Position numbers and translations under genes: made by a program. The notes beneath the pieces are model-generated. The model ran no database searches, was not told the DNA's origin, and was given only the letters and a program-made list of their open reading frames with translations. 64,000 nucleotides of DNA from NCBI GenBank assembly GCA_026874595.1, contig CM049314.1, forward strand, positions 11,586,729 to 11,650,728, given 5' to 3'. Numbering within the stretch: the stretch's first letter is position 1; every line of letters starts with the position of its first letter. Shown piece by piece: positions 1-13,800 of this stretch. Origin of the DNA: Sipunculus nudus. Its lineage: Eukaryota > Annelida > Sipuncula > Golfingiida > Sipunculidae.

Positions 1-1493
1 ACACTCGGGGAAGAAAATATTTAAGTTAGAAATTTATTATATAATAATATAATAATAATCATAATTGTATAATTATAAATATTGTATGGGCCATATATGT
101 CGTTTGTACTTTGTCACGTGTATAGGTTTTCGTTGTTCTGATTACCTAGAATGACTTTCAAATATAGAAACGTATCATTTATTTAAATAACGGTAACATT
201 TAAACAGAAATTACTTATTTAAAACGAAACAGAATTAAAAAAATAAAGTCTCGAGATCAAGGACTAATCATCAAGAAAATCAATAAGACAAATAATAAGT
301 AATGAAAACAGTGACGATATCATCAAATGACTAGATGAATAAGACGATAACTATAATAAAACCAACTTAAAAGTCCTCGTTCTTAACCTTATTTTCATTT
401 ACATTTACCGCAACAGTCAGCATGAGATCGCATATAAAAGAAATTCAATAACCATCCAAAGGGAGCGTTAGAGCTGCAAAGAAAGGCGTTAATATTTTGC
501 CGTGAATGTTTCTGCCCCATCCAAACCAAAATTTTTCCTTGATAAATGGTTTAGACGAGTAGTAAATGTTGCACCTAACTTAGCCAAACATGGATTCGAG
601 TCTTCGTTGCCATGGAAATTCTCTGAAACAAAATTGAAATCCTAAATAAAACAAAAAAACCCCACGAAATAAGGAATATACTGGTATATAAGTTATATAA
701 GTTACCATTAACTTATTCCTTTCATACATTTCCATTGTCATACACTTCTCTCGCATACGATGGTTCAGAGGTTATGAATGGAAACTTAGTTACACGAGCA
801 GGTGCAAAAGAAGATTGGGTTTAATTCAGGCCATGGATACTCGACAGCCTCTCAAAGTTCATATCATCAGTCCATAAGCCTCAAGAGTTGTTGAAACCGT
901 CGACCCACGGAAAAACTTCCCGCTATGAATGGTCTAGTCCGCTTCTAGGTTTCCTGAGGAACAAAGGTCACGTGATTGCACGTCTTACTGCCTCTGATTT
1001 GTAGATCAGCTACTACCAAAGTACAATTTTGATAGTTATGTAGTGAATATATTGTGGTTTGCGTGAAGTGAGACCATTGTTATCCGTGATATATTCTACA
1101 GAAAGACCCCGTTCTGTTTAACCGTGGTCTCCGTCTCCCGCTAACATTATGCTCCTTTTTGTTTGTTCCGTTATTGATAGAATCTCCATCGCACGCGGAT
1201 GACTATTGTTTCATTTTCAAAAGTGCTGCAGTCATAAGACACTACAGTGCTGCGTGTATGTATACTTGTACTACATTTCCTTACACTTTCAGACAGAGTC
1301 CTCTGGTCGACATGTAATTCTAACACTGCATCAAGGTAAGAAAGGTATAAATGAAGGGCAGACGAGCAATCTTAATAGGTCGACCTCACCCTTTTGATAA
1401 ATACACGGCCTTTTATATCGACTGCCGGATCGTGATGTCGTTTGATAATTAGAAATTATACCTTACTCCTTTTTACTATGAGAACCTTCATCC
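1..1493. other. 3' flank, no gene recognised
   Basis: AT-rich DNA with only short open frames that show no protein-like composition. Two CACGTG E-box sites occur at 115-120 and 969-974. No RNA gene or domain is visible. Confidence 0.5.
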
Positions 1494-4081
1494 AAACAAG
1501 GGACCCATGGGTCACGGTGCTCAGCTGTTATATATGATAAAAAATATGATTTGGGAAAGAGGCACATGCTTGTTTTGTGTGGTAATAAATATAAGCTTTA
1601 TTATGAGTTGTTGGTGTTTAGCTTATGTATGATTTTGATAGTATCTTTGGAGACAGGGAAGAGGACTGATTTCATTTATTTTATTAACAAATGGAGTGCT
1701 ATTGTCACACAGATTTTGACTTGGTCATATAACTTATAAGCAGCACATATAATTAAAGAGTTTAACTATTTATTAAAATCTAATAACAAATATTGTGCCA
1801 ATATAATTAAAAAAAATAATAAGGAAATCATATGATTTTTTAAAATAAAATATAACTAAAATGATTATTGAAATAATATTATAGAATATATTCATGAATG
1901 CATTCATGAATACATTGTGAAAGTATCTGCACTGGTATTCAAATACTTTCATTTTTTTCTGAAATTCCCATTCTTATGCAATAAATTTTTTTAATGCAGT
2001 ACATATTCATATTCGTATTCAAATACATTTGCAAAGCATTCGCACCATGTCTAGTATTTATTCAGTTTATCCAGAATATACAAAATTCACAAATTTAAAC
2101 AATGATCATAAGTACCTGGTTTTATGGATTTTATTTATATTAAAAAAATAATGTAATATATTCACTTTGGACTACTTTCACATCAATATACACACTAGAC
2201 ACAGTAGGAATCTAGATTAATATTATCAACTGCATCTTTGTCTATCATTAATTTCCTTCATATGATCCTTAATGATTAGTAATGAATAATATGATTTATT
2301 TTTTATCATTGAAATTTCACTGAAAAATACCATAGGTGACTGCATGGTGTTATTTGGAAAAACATTGACATTCTATCCATCCATACAAGATTCTTACATC
2401 ATCAGTAACTGCAAGTTAATTTTCTATTACTCATCAACTAACAAATTCCTTTTCTATTAATTTTTCTTGAATTTGTTATAAAAAACCAATACAAAATTAT
2501 TAATTTTTTGTTTATTTTTTTGTTGTTTTTCAAAACCACTACTAGATGAGTTGGGTTGGACACCTGGATGAAATGTGGCTGGGCATTAGCTGCCTGGCTG
2601 CCCCAGTGTATGCTTCGCTCAAGCATGCATAATTTGATGAAAGGTCAACAAGGTCAACATACAGGTGACTGAAGAGGGGCTGGATTAAGCCTTGGTCTGA
2701 CATGGTCTCATAAAAAAATTAATAAAAGCTACAATATTAGGCCAATTTCTTTCAGCTTTCTAAACTACAAAGATGAAATCCTTATGTGAGCATGATATGA
2801 AAATTATTTCAACAGTTCTCTCAGGAAACAAACGTGCCATGGTCAAAGTTGGGCAAAATTTAAGGTACTAATTTTATATTTATACTAATAACTTATACAA
2901 TTTGAAAAATTCAGAACTGACTTTTGGAATTCAATTGAATCTTGTTTAAATAATGTTACATCCCTGACAAAAAATCTATAGCTTCAGCAATCCTCTTGTT
3001 AAGGGAGTAAATATATTTCTTGATTTTTTAAAAAGTGCATTATGTTTGGGCCCATAACTTAAAACAATTACGCAATACTGACATCATTCCTGGCATATGC
3101 ATAGCGAATGTATAGAAAAATATGTATATTATATATGATCAAAGTCAGATCAGTGGTTTTGATATTAGGCAGTCTTACAGTGTAACAATGGGTTTTTAAT
3201 GGAAAAATGGAGTTTTTCATTAATATTTCGAAGGAATTAAGTCCTAGTGATCAAATTCTTGGCATGGTAGGGGATTTTGGAGACATCTAACTGTATGCTA
3301 AATTTAAGGAACTTAGAGCTGAAGCTGGGGAGCTGAGCTATAGCAAACTGCATAACACTAGCTTGATGTAAACTTGATGTGACATGGTGCTTGAAAACTT
3401 GAATAAAATCTACAGTTTTTGATCAACTGGTTTCAAATTTTTGGTGTTAACAGACAAAATGCTAACAAAAACATGCTGTAAAAATTAAATCCACAGTACT
3501 TACAGGAACAAAACGTGCCACGGTCAAATTCGGGCAAAATTTAGGTACCAATTTTATATTTTTGCCAATATTAAAAAAATTTAACAGATTTTGATCTGTT
3601 TTTTGGTATACAATAAATTTTTGATCAATTAAAGTTGTATTACTGAAAAAAAGTCCCTTTCTTTAACACTTTTGGTCTTAAGTGACCAAATACCTTTCCT
3701 GATTTTTTACAAAGTCCATTATGTTTGGGCCCATAACTTTTTTAAATTAAATAATACTGACTTAATTTCTGGCATGTACATAGGAACTATATAAAGGAAT
3801 ATTTATGGTAAATATGAAGAAACCAGATGAGTGGTTTTGATATTAGGCAGTCCTGAAGTGTGAAAATAGTCCTATTGACCCAATTTTCGGCATGGTAGGA
3901 GATTTTGGGGACATCTAACTGTATGGCGAATTTCAGATTCGTAGGTCCAATGGTGTCAAAACGAGCCAGTCTTACGGACGGACATCCGGAAAGACGGACG
4001 GACGGACCGACAGACAGACGGACGGACGACGGACAATGGACCACGACTATAGGTCAGATGACTTATAGTCAGCTGAGCTAA
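1494..4081 (+). mobile_element. Family A Helentron-like non-autonomous element
   Basis: The left end reads AAACAAGGGACCCATGGGTC, containing a palindromic hairpin (GACCCATGGGTC), followed by GCTCAGCTG. The right end is a hairpin, CAGATGAC...GTCAGCTGAGC, ending in TAAAA after a GACGGACGG-rich stretch (3975-4030). The interior from about 2200 holds two diverged copies of an approximately 700-bp segment (marker GTGCCAYGGTCAAA near 2838 and 3518). The same interior recurs at 53000-54945. No coding capacity. Confidence 0.65.
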
Positions 4082-5595
4082 AAATGTGTAATGATTGAAT
4101 CGAAATATGGTCTATCGACAAGATGGTCCATAAGGATATCAAGCAAGTTTAAATTGTTACTGACAAGTTTAAACCGATATTAGAGTTTATTTAATTCCCA
4201 ATTAATATTGTTATTTTTCTCACTGAACAAGATAAATGTAGTAAGGTCATTATATTGTAAAGTCAGTATTCCGAATAATGAATGTGAGTAGCTGCTTTTT
4301 CCCGAAATACTAATCGAAAATATAAGATAACATGCGAAGTACATCGATTTGTAGTAAATTTATACTGAATTCTTTCACCCACGTGCGTGTATATGTGTAA
4401 AAATCGCTCATATGATCTTGAAGTGAGTAAAAATAGTATGCGTATTTGTCATGACGATGAAAAACCTCCCGGTTGTTAAATTCATGCATAACAATGAGAT
4501 GTCCCTAAAAGATCAGCGTGCATGAGTGGCCCATTAGGAAGAGAGTTTACTCAATAATGCAAACTTTTCTCACAGCTGCAACTCAAATACAGTTATGGTG
4601 ATTTCATCTCTTTTTCTTGCTGCCATCGCAAGGAAGTGGTCTTGACGGTTGTCACCACAGGGTATCATCTAATTTCTGACCTCAAAGATATGCAGACGGG
4701 AAATGTGCCGGTAGAAATCTGATCACGTGCAGCAGACGGTCTGATTGGTGGAGGAAGAGCCTCGCTTTCCTGTCACATCACGTGCTCACCTAGCAATCAG
4801 CCCTCTTTCCTGTTCGGCAGCTCGAGTAACGTGTATTATGTACATACACCACTCCCAGACTCAAACAATAATTATCCTCAGCTAAGCTATTTATGTGTTT
4901 GAAGCAGATAAGTTTTTTTATTGAACTAGTTTTCTCCATCTTCTTTTCATGAGTTACCCGTCAGAAGCTATATCCATTTAACCCTTGATAGTGTGAAGTC
5001 TGAAGCAGCACTGTTTAGAAAGAGTAGCTCAAATATGAAAGTTCCTTTTTTGTTTCCGTATAAATTTTACCCCATAGGAATATAAAGGACCGCAAGCTAA
5101 ATTAAGGTTCAAGAGAAATGAAAGAAGTTTTGACACAGAACTGGATGGAAAACCAGATGAAAAACTATGACAAATACCTACGTTTAACAACTTTCCGTGT
5201 TCTTCTTGGCCTTTAGACTAAGTGGCATGGTGTTTTGATATGAGCTGTTAACCTCATGTTTATTGCATTGTATTTTTCCTTAGATTATTTATGGCCGAAA
5301 CAAACAGTCGACGGCTTTTAAATGTTGTTCCGCGTGTATGTGACCAATCACATTGACAAGCCACAAAGGAGCTGAGATGTAAATTAACAATAGAATGCTT
5401 TTGCAAATACTGATTTTATTGCACTTGCAATAATACGTAAGGTATGGTTATGGTTTGATTCTGGTTAATAAGCCTATCCTACATTAGGATAGGCAGTTTA
5501 GATTTTGTAATGATCTGCCAATATATAAGCATATTGCCTTTTTTTAAATGTGTATTACAGACTATAGAAGCATATTCATTCCTCATTTGTGCAGT

Positions 5596-5775
5596 TTATA
5601 ATTGAACCAGGTGCAGAGGTCCTCTGGAGCCGTGTTCCCTGTCACGTGTCGGCAACCGATGACAGAAGCGTCTATGTACACGCCATCGAGAGCATAGGCA
5701 AATAATTAAAAACAATATTAAAATAACTATAAATAATTTTGGTTCATCAAAAAAAATCTTTACTATTTCCGCCAT
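5596..5775 (-). CDS. Candidate first exon of a small membrane protein, unrecognised
   Basis: A minus-strand frame begins ATAATGGCGGAA, a start context typical of animal genes, and reads MAEIVKIFFDEPK followed by a hydrophobic run, LFIVILILFLIICLC, then a basic Arg/His-rich tail. This has the layout of a short N-terminal segment, a membrane anchor and a cytosolic basic region. Only about 59 residues precede the stop, and no downstream exon was found on the left. It may be a real first exon with a donor inside the basic tail, or chance in a CpG-richer patch. No family was recognised. Confidence 0.25.
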   Translation of the reverse strand: MAEIVKIFFDEPKLFIVILILFLIICLCSRWRVHRRFCHRLPTRDREHGSRGPLHLVQL

Positions 5776-6419
5776 TATCACGCAGGGGATAAGGCAGAAA
5801 AAAGACTATAAATGCCCTTTTACCATGCGGTAGCCATCAATTTTGAGATGTTCTTTAACGTTGAGAGTTAATAATCGACAGGTCCCCGAATTGCTATGAA
5901 CATGCAGTGAATATCGATGTTATATAGTGGACACGTACACCATGCTGTGATCTGAAGCTTACTGGGACAATGTGTTTTTATTTTTCACAATGTGTTGACA
6001 GTTCTTCACATGTTAACATTTTGGCCATGCAATACAAATTTGAATGCGAAAAAAATATTATTATTATCAACTTTTAATGAATATGACCGAATGGTTTATG
6101 ACATCCAATGGTTTATAAATAGAACAGACAATAAGTATACCAGGTAATTTTGCCTTCACAATATAAGCCGTGTAATGACTGACAAATGAAAAGCATGACT
6201 GATGAAACGGTGGATAAAAGGCTCTTCCTGTTAACGACTGCTTAATCTCACGGCCGCTCGACCCAATATGTCTCTCGGAATACTCCAAGTATGAGGCCTT
6301 TCATTAGTGCGTCAAGCCTCCACCTGATTAACTCGCCACAGACGGACACAACAAGGCCATTGGTCATTTATTAAGGTCGTACCTGAGAGAGTCAATGGGG
6401 GGGGGGGGGGGTTCAGGAG

Positions 6420-6447
6420 TGACGTCATCACAGCTATAATGACGTCA
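6420..6447. promoter_or_regulatory. Twin consensus CRE sites
   Basis: Two perfect TGACGTCA palindromes lie at 6420-6427 and 6440-6447, exactly 20 bp apart start to start, close to two helical turns. A G15 run ends 9 bases to the left. CREB/ATF proteins bind this palindrome; function here is inferred only. Confidence 0.5.
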
Positions 6448-6528
6448 TCGCGGACCTTGGGCAATTATCTTGATGAATGGATCTCGGATATTGGAAGGTC
6501 ATTGCATTTCTCTGAATTATTGTTTTTT

Positions 6529-6580
<52 letters not shown>

Positions 6581-8800
6581 ATACAGAACTACAAATAAGC
6601 GGCCTAATTAAAGAGAAGATGGATTATCTTCCGGTTTAGTTATAATTGGAACTGTCGAAAACTTTTTCATAAAACCAGAATTAATTATGTCTGATCATAT
6701 TGAAGTTTAGACATTTATGATTCAAACGATTATTGACCTTATTGTCCATTGTCGTCGGGGATTCTCCGAGTGATTGTATCTGGGTTTACATGCTACTAAA
6801 CAATGGTTGTATCTGATAACTGTCCACATACATTATTTGAAGAAAATGAAGATGTAAATTGGAATTTCTCGGTTTTACATTCAAAATAATCCATATTATT
6901 CCATTTATGTATATACACAGAAAGCAGAAATTCTATCCAAACCATGCCCTTGGGGTTCTATATGCACCAGCAGCGTGGGTATAAATGTAGTGAAAAGCAC
7001 GGCGTTGTCCAAGAGGTGATTCAAGGCAAATTACATAAACATCCAAGTTTGTTTTGTATGAAGAAATTCACAGAATAAGTAATATTTTATAAAGCATGCG
7101 CATGTAAAATTTATACAGAATATATATCCTTTAATTTTGACTTTAATGTTTTGTAGAAGAGACGTTCGAACATTTCTCAACTGGAACAGGTTTTCTTTTC
7201 GCAGAGAAACGACCCCTGACGGAAGAGTGTTGTGTATGCTGATGTCTGGAACTTTGAATAGTGACTAAAGTTTAAATTGGCAAGTCTCTTAACTTGGGTT
7301 ATTCTATATCCCATCATCCACAGCTATGTACGACAGACGAAACAAATGATCTACAATGAAAGGGAAAGCAAAAAAATGAAAGATAAAACTCGATAAGTTC
7401 AAAGAGGCTTAACACCGGTTGTGGGAGGGACACTTGGGGCGGTGATTTGTAACGGGCAATCGAACGTGGTTGGGCCCCGGCTGTTTAGGCTCGAGGGTAT
7501 CCAGACAAAGGCATTGATGTCCTGTGCCATCGATTTCCCAATTTCGTTCATATACCTGATTGCAGATGTTCGGACAAACCAACAAACCGTGCATATCCAA
7601 TCAGAATCATCCCCCGGGTTAATAAGACCGGACAAATGATCGACCTTACACGGACTGGCCGCATAATTAACGCGCAGGACTACGCGAAGTCTCTTCTTAA
7701 TAACCAAGACAAACCATAGAAGGGCACGTTTGCTAGATTTCCTTTCATGCTAATCATAGCCAGGGTTGGAGTTTGGACATTATGCACAGTAAAAAGAGGA
7801 TATGTAACATTATAGTTTTCATTTCTAATTCACGGAAAGAATGAATATTCATGAACGCCTGAAAATTCTTTATGAAAAGGCTTTGCCAAAAGAGAAAAAT
7901 CTGTTCCATGGTGTTCACATTTCTGCTTCAAATGTAATCAGTCACGCAAAAAAGTGATTTTCGGTATATTTCAGTAATTTTCCCCTCTAAAGAAATAAAC
8001 GCGAGAAGATACCGTGGTATTCCTTTAGGGTTTGTGGCTTTTAGGTTATATGCGAACACCAGAGCGGCGCGATGAAGTAAGGTGTCTGAAAGCGTAGCGG
8101 CTAGAGCCTTGCTAGTCTCTCTTGTGAACAAACAATGGATGTTGCATCTCGATAGCATGGAAGATGGAGTGGGGAGTAAGGCTAGATAATGAAATACAAT
8201 TTTCTTTTCTTTACACGTACTTTGAAGGTTTTTAATGTCGTAAGCACTATCTTCACTGTGCATTATTAACGCCTTAGGTACCAGAGCTGTAGAGCTGGTT
8301 GTGTAAATCATATCTGTTCACCTGCACCTATTGATAAATCGACATATTTCGCTTGTGCCAGATTCACCAAAGCACCAATAAAAACACAAGTGTAAGCACG
8401 TTAGCCTTTATTAGAAAAAAATAAGGAATGTACAAGCCATTCAGGCAAAAATCAGAACCTGTGTAGCTAATAATATCGCAATACGCCGTAGCTCAAACTA
8501 GGCACTCAACCAACTAGAGCGGAAGGCGCATTTATTAAACGTAACCCTAATTAATCGGACGTCTATAACCAACTGCATGAAATATTTTTTGTTTCCTTTA
8601 CATTTTGTTCAAATTTTAGAATGAACCTAATGACGAATCTTCCTGGCTCATGACATATAAAAGACATGTAAAACAGACGTGAATAATTAAAGAAAAGAAC
8701 TTGTAATATTACAAGACCTGACCATGGTGTTTTGATAAACAAAACAAGGAAACTGTAGGTCACGGCGCTCTGCTGAATTTAATTATTAGAATATTTTGAA

Positions 8801-10038
8801 AACTAGGGACCCTGGGGTCTCGACGCTCTGCTGTATATGTCTATAAGGATATTTTGAAGAAATTTTTCAGAATGACGGTCCTGTGACCTTCACCTTTGAC
8901 ACTGAAAATCAAAATGTTTCTTACTTAAGTGGTTGGTCATTAAAAGATCAAGTTTGAAGCCAATTTGTCTAGACAAAGTAGAATTATCATCCATAAACTA
9001 ATTTGTGAATGAACGGGACCTGTGACCTTGACCTTTTACCCTATGACCCCAAAGCGAAAAGAATCTTCCCCATCTGCAGGTGAGTAATTTCTTGAAGTTT
9101 GAAGGTTTGTGATGAAATGTTTGGCTTGAAATGCATACACATTCCTTTTAAAGAAACGGGTCCTATCACCGTGCCCTTTGGACACAAAAATCGACATGAT
9201 TCTTTCTTTGGTTTCGAGCCATATATAAGTTAAGTTTGAAACCATTATGTCAAACTAAACTGGAGTTATCATCTGGAAACTAATTTGTGAACAGATGACC
9301 CTTGTGACCTTGACCTTTGAACCCAAATTTATGTATGCTCTCCCCATACTGGCAAGTCAGCTAAATGTGCAAGATGGAAAGTTTGGGATGAAAAGCTTGG
9401 CTTAAAATGCAGCCATAATCTTTTTAAATAAGAGAGTCTTGTGACCTTGACCTTTGACCTCCTCATGACTCAAAAATCATACATGTTCTTTCTTTAGTGG
9501 TGGGCCATTTGTAAGTTGTGTTTGAAATCCAGACAGACGGCTAGACAAACAGACAAGGTGATTACTATAGGGCATCCACTTGTGATCGATAAACACACCA
9601 GGTTTGGGACACTAGATGGAATCATAGTGGAGAAACTGACATGATTGTCGTCATTTTATAAAGAAAAAAAAAATAGAAAAAATATTCGTAAAAATATGAA
9701 AAAAAAAACAGGTGGCGCCAGCATTTTTCGGAAACTAACAAAACTAGTCATCGACAATATTCAAGGCAAGTTTCATGACAATCCATGCATTAATTATCAA
9801 GATATTGAAGATTTGTATTAAATTTTTGATAATCCTGGGGGGTACTTACAAGCCCTGTAGCTCGGAGGATATAATTCGCAGTGACCTAATTTCAGGTTTC
9901 TAGGAGATTTTTTATTGACCTCCTTAGATGTGACCAATAATTTCTAGGACCAGCAGTTACGATTTGTGCCCTGCTAACGGACGGCCGGACGGACAAAGCG
10001 CCATTTCTACACCTCAGTTGACTTACAGTCAGCCGAGC
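8801..10038 (+). mobile_element. Family A element carrying TGACCTTTGACC-type repeats
   Basis: The left end AACTAGGGACCCTGGGGTC leads into GACGCTCTGCTG. The right end GTTGACTTACAGTCAGCCGAGC is a hairpin after a GGACGGACAAAGCGCC stretch. Inside are three to four repeats of about 160-190 bp containing TGTGACCTTGACCTTTGACC (for example 9448-9460). The same interior repeat occurs at 23690-24720, 35790-36400 and 47500-47960. Confidence 0.65.
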
Positions 10039-10240
10039 AAAAAACCTAACATATTGAAATACGGCAACAATTATTGTTTGTATATCATTATTTGTGAAAT
10101 GTACACAATACTCCTATTTGAAGCTATATAATCTCTGGAGTGCATTGTCTTCTAATAACTTAAATTTATTCTAGGTTTTTATCAAATGTTTTCAAATTTA
10201 TGATTATTAAGTTTATACCATTACGTCTGCATAATGTGAA

Positions 10241-10837
10241 AATTAAATCAACAGTGCAAGGGTCATGATAGGATGCGTTAAGATGGGCAAAATTAAAGGT
10301 AATGATTTTACATTTATGCTGATAACTTTAAAAAAATACGCAACATTTTGACCTAGTTTCTGGTATTCAATTAAATTTAAATTCAATACAGTTACATGCT
10401 GGATAAAGGCTCTCTGGATTCACCGGTTATCATATAAAGAGTGAATAAATGTCCTAATATTTTGAACATAAACATAAATTCAGGCCCTAACTCCAACAAA
10501 TAACGCATTATTGACCTAATTTCTGGCATGTACAGAGGAAACTATATAGTGGAAAAGTTATGCCAAATATGAACAAAACATAACTGATTGTTCTGATGTT
10601 GGGCAGTCTTGAAGTGTAACAATAGAATTTTAATGGAAAATGGGAGGTTTTTCCTTTATTTCTCGAACGGAGTCACAGTGACACAGTTTTGGGTTTGGTA
10701 GGAGTTATAATGCTAAATTTCGGATTCGTAGGTTCAACGGTGTCAAAACATGCCAGTCTAATGTACGGACAGACAGATGGACGGACGATTGACGCTGACC
10801 AATCACTATAGCTCAGTTGACGTTCAGTCAGCTAAGC
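10241..10837 (+). repeat. Right-hand fragment of a family A element
   Basis: It matches the second interior segment of the copy at 1494-4081 (TTCTGGCATGTACA, GGCAGTC...TGAAGTGTAA, GTGTCAAAAC.TGCCAGTC). It ends in the same hairpin, CAGTTGAC...GTCAGCTAAGC. No left end was found. Confidence 0.6.
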
Positions 10838-13800
10838 TAATAAAATTGGTACTTTCAAAAAGGACATAACTAAAGCAGATGGGAACTGAAGTTCTAGGAT
10901 TCAAACTGAGGGATACTAATAAAACCGATAGAAAGAAACATACTATTGATAATCGACAGAATAATTATGATTTCTACTTAGTTCCAGATTTCTCTATGCA
11001 GCAATGATAGCAATATTGGTTTTCCATAATTTACTTCCATTTTATTTTTCTGAAGCACCGTTTTGGCTACACCTCTTGAAAGCAAATGTATGTTAAAAGT
11101 CAATGTGTCAGGCATATTTATACATTAAACACCTACTGCAATCAACAAGCTCATACGTGTTAAACTCACTCCCATATGTCAGATTCTTCGGAAACCTTCA
11201 TCTGATAAATTAAATGCACTTATCTGCTGTGCGTTCCCCCAAGCATATGCATGAAATCTTTGTACCATGGTAACTGAGAAGTATATCGAGTTAAACATGC
11301 TCATTATACATTGTTACTAAGCACCATTTCCCTGACACCAAATGTGTAGTTTTTATATATAATTCGTCCAACTCGTGTATTCTGGAACCAATGCCCCACA
11401 CACTGAGCAGTCGAAAACATGACAGAGTAGCAAATATGGAGTATTATTTCAATGGATGTGTAACTTTTAATACCTTATATTCATCCCAATGTATCATGTA
11501 TCATATGTTAGTATGATAAAACCCTTTAACACCAGTCCAAATAAAAATAGACGTTGACAAAATTCATAAAACAAATGACATATCAACATGTGGCAGTAAC
11601 GAGTGACCAATGGTCATGACGCTCATCTAACTAGTTTACCTAATATGATGTTGATCACACGTATTTATAACTTTGCATGATGTCAGATACACAAGTATGC
11701 CTGTATACTACTTGTTTATCATGTAAGATCAACAAGTATATCAAATTTCCAGTCAATCAATACACATGGGATGTAATAACCCCCTCTGTCTGTCTAAGCA
11801 GGCAAACGTGCATTTTCAATGTTGTTCCAATCCGCTGAAAAGGTCAACACCTACATGTTTTCCACATTGATAGCTAATAAGTAGTAATAAACATAACACA
11901 AAAAACATTTTACCTGTGGTCTTCAACTGACTCCCTTGATTTCCTATATTTTTCTATAAAAAATAAGTCTCATACGTATATGTCTAATTTCTTTTACTTT
12001 CCAGCATTAAGGCATTCACCTCCTAAATTTTTCCTGTTTTTTTTCCCTCTGCATTCACAGTCGTGTTTCTGATGTAACAATGTTGCTACTGGAAACACGG
12101 TTCTTTTTGCAGCAATAGTGCATGTAGCATTGCATTTAAGATGGCAGAATCAGGTTTACACTGAGCTTAGTATTACTGAAAGTTTGATATGACTAAAGGA
12201 TGCATCTTCATCAGAAAGGAAAACTTTTCAGCGGAAAGGCAAACCTGTATTGATGGGAAATGTGAACATTTCAAAGTATTACAATTTCATGACACATATA
12301 CTCTTGAGAAATGTTGAGTTGTTAAGTTATTTAAAGTAAAATGGTCAAATTTCGATGAAATTTCACGACTATATATAACATTTATGAAATCCTGGTCAAC
12401 AGACTTTCCATTATGACAGGGGCAGAGGAGTTAATGAGGCAAATTATTTCAATGCCATGATCACAGGAAAAAACTTTGTTGTTGTTAAAGAATGCTTGAA
12501 TAAACACAAGTTTTAAAGAGGCTCTGTGTGAATGTTTCTGTGTCCAACAATTATAATGTGTGCCATTTGCCATCGACAGAACAATCATGGGCTATAGCTT
12601 AAAGCAGAGATCACTTAACTGTATGCCTGCTAAGGAAAAACTGCATTTCTGCATGTCATTATTACTTTTAATATATAAATATATAACTAGTGTGTGTGTA
12701 TGTATTCAAGAGTATTACAGCTTATGGAAATCTAAACAGATGATGGTGTGTTATGCTAACAATAGTGGAACAGTCACTTTTAGCTTGCTGTAAAGGCAGT
12801 TTCATATTACATTTTATGTGTTTTATTCTGGCCTTAATGATCTTAACTGCAACACAAACACAACTTACAAGTACCTGTGATATGTTTACAGCATTTCAAT
12901 CCATAAGGGACATTTTTTAGGATAAATAGGTAATCTAAACACTTGTGCAGATGACAAAAATAGTCCATTTTCTTGAAATGCATTATGTCAGTGAATCAAT
13001 TTGCTGCAAGTGATTTCAATGATGCCTGTATCAAATACCTGTATCAATTCTCATATGGACATATCAGTCTTAATAGAAGACTTAGTATATCAATATCTAA
13101 AGTCATTATAAATACAAAACATTTTGTGAATAAAGCAAAATATGTTTTGATAATCAACCATACCATAAACTATCTATGAGCTACATTTACCCAGCTAAGG
13201 GGTTAACAAATCATAACAACCATCGCAACTATATTTTAAGAATGAGGAAAATCACAGCTTGCATCTACCCACAGGTAATTTAGATTATAGACATTCCAAA
13301 TTGAGATTAGTGTTCCCCAATAAAAGATTTAAGTTCATATTGCAGTAGATGTCATGAAAACATTACATATTTAGAAATAGGTATGTAGTTACAAGTCAAA
13401 AAGTAGGCTATGACAGAATTGAGTGGTGGTTCATTACCATGAGGAATCAAAACCACACATTGTAAAATACTGAGAAATGAAATCACTATATTTTATATAG
13501 TCCTCTTACTCAAGACAAGTAAACTGAGGTAAAATGTCAAGATCATTAGTCACATAAATGACCATGTGTGACAGACATTGTATGACTGTTCTTACCATAA
13601 ATACTTATGGCTGTTCTTACCATAAATACTCATTGCTGTTTCTACCATTATTACTCTCAACAATTTAAACATCAGACATGAGGTTGACACCTCATGTGAG
13701 AAGAGGTTCAAGATTTGTAAAATATAATTTACTTCTTGTAACAATTTTTAACATCAAATTAATCATTTATTCCCTTATTCACTTTAAAACTTAACCATGC

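Larger units (their letters stand above)
4082..8800. other. Intergenic DNA with possible regulatory sites
   Basis: No gene could be confirmed. Features seen: CACGTG E-boxes at 4380-4385, 4724-4729, 4779-4784 and 5643-5648; a CCAAT-type ATTGG near 4744; twin CRE sites at 6420-6447; a G15 run at 6397-6411; a TA microsatellite at 6532-6576. The interval 7399-7707 is richer in G+C with open frames on both strands, but no recognised protein. A fragment near 8738-8780 (GTCACGGCGCTCTGCTGA) resembles the family A left end. Confidence 0.45.

Noticed and set aside
6439-6639. Frame with IYIYIYIY stretch
   Set aside because: Translation of a TA microsatellite.
7399-8311. Minus-strand frames of 102 and 127 residues
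   Set aside because: No recognised domain, no splice context and competing frames on the other strand. The GC-richer patch is noted in the intergenic entry only.
8463-8520. tRNA-derived SINE (CTCTAGTTGGTTGAGTGCC on the minus strand)
   Set aside because: Only an A-box-like stretch was seen; no B box at the right distance and no second copy in the window.
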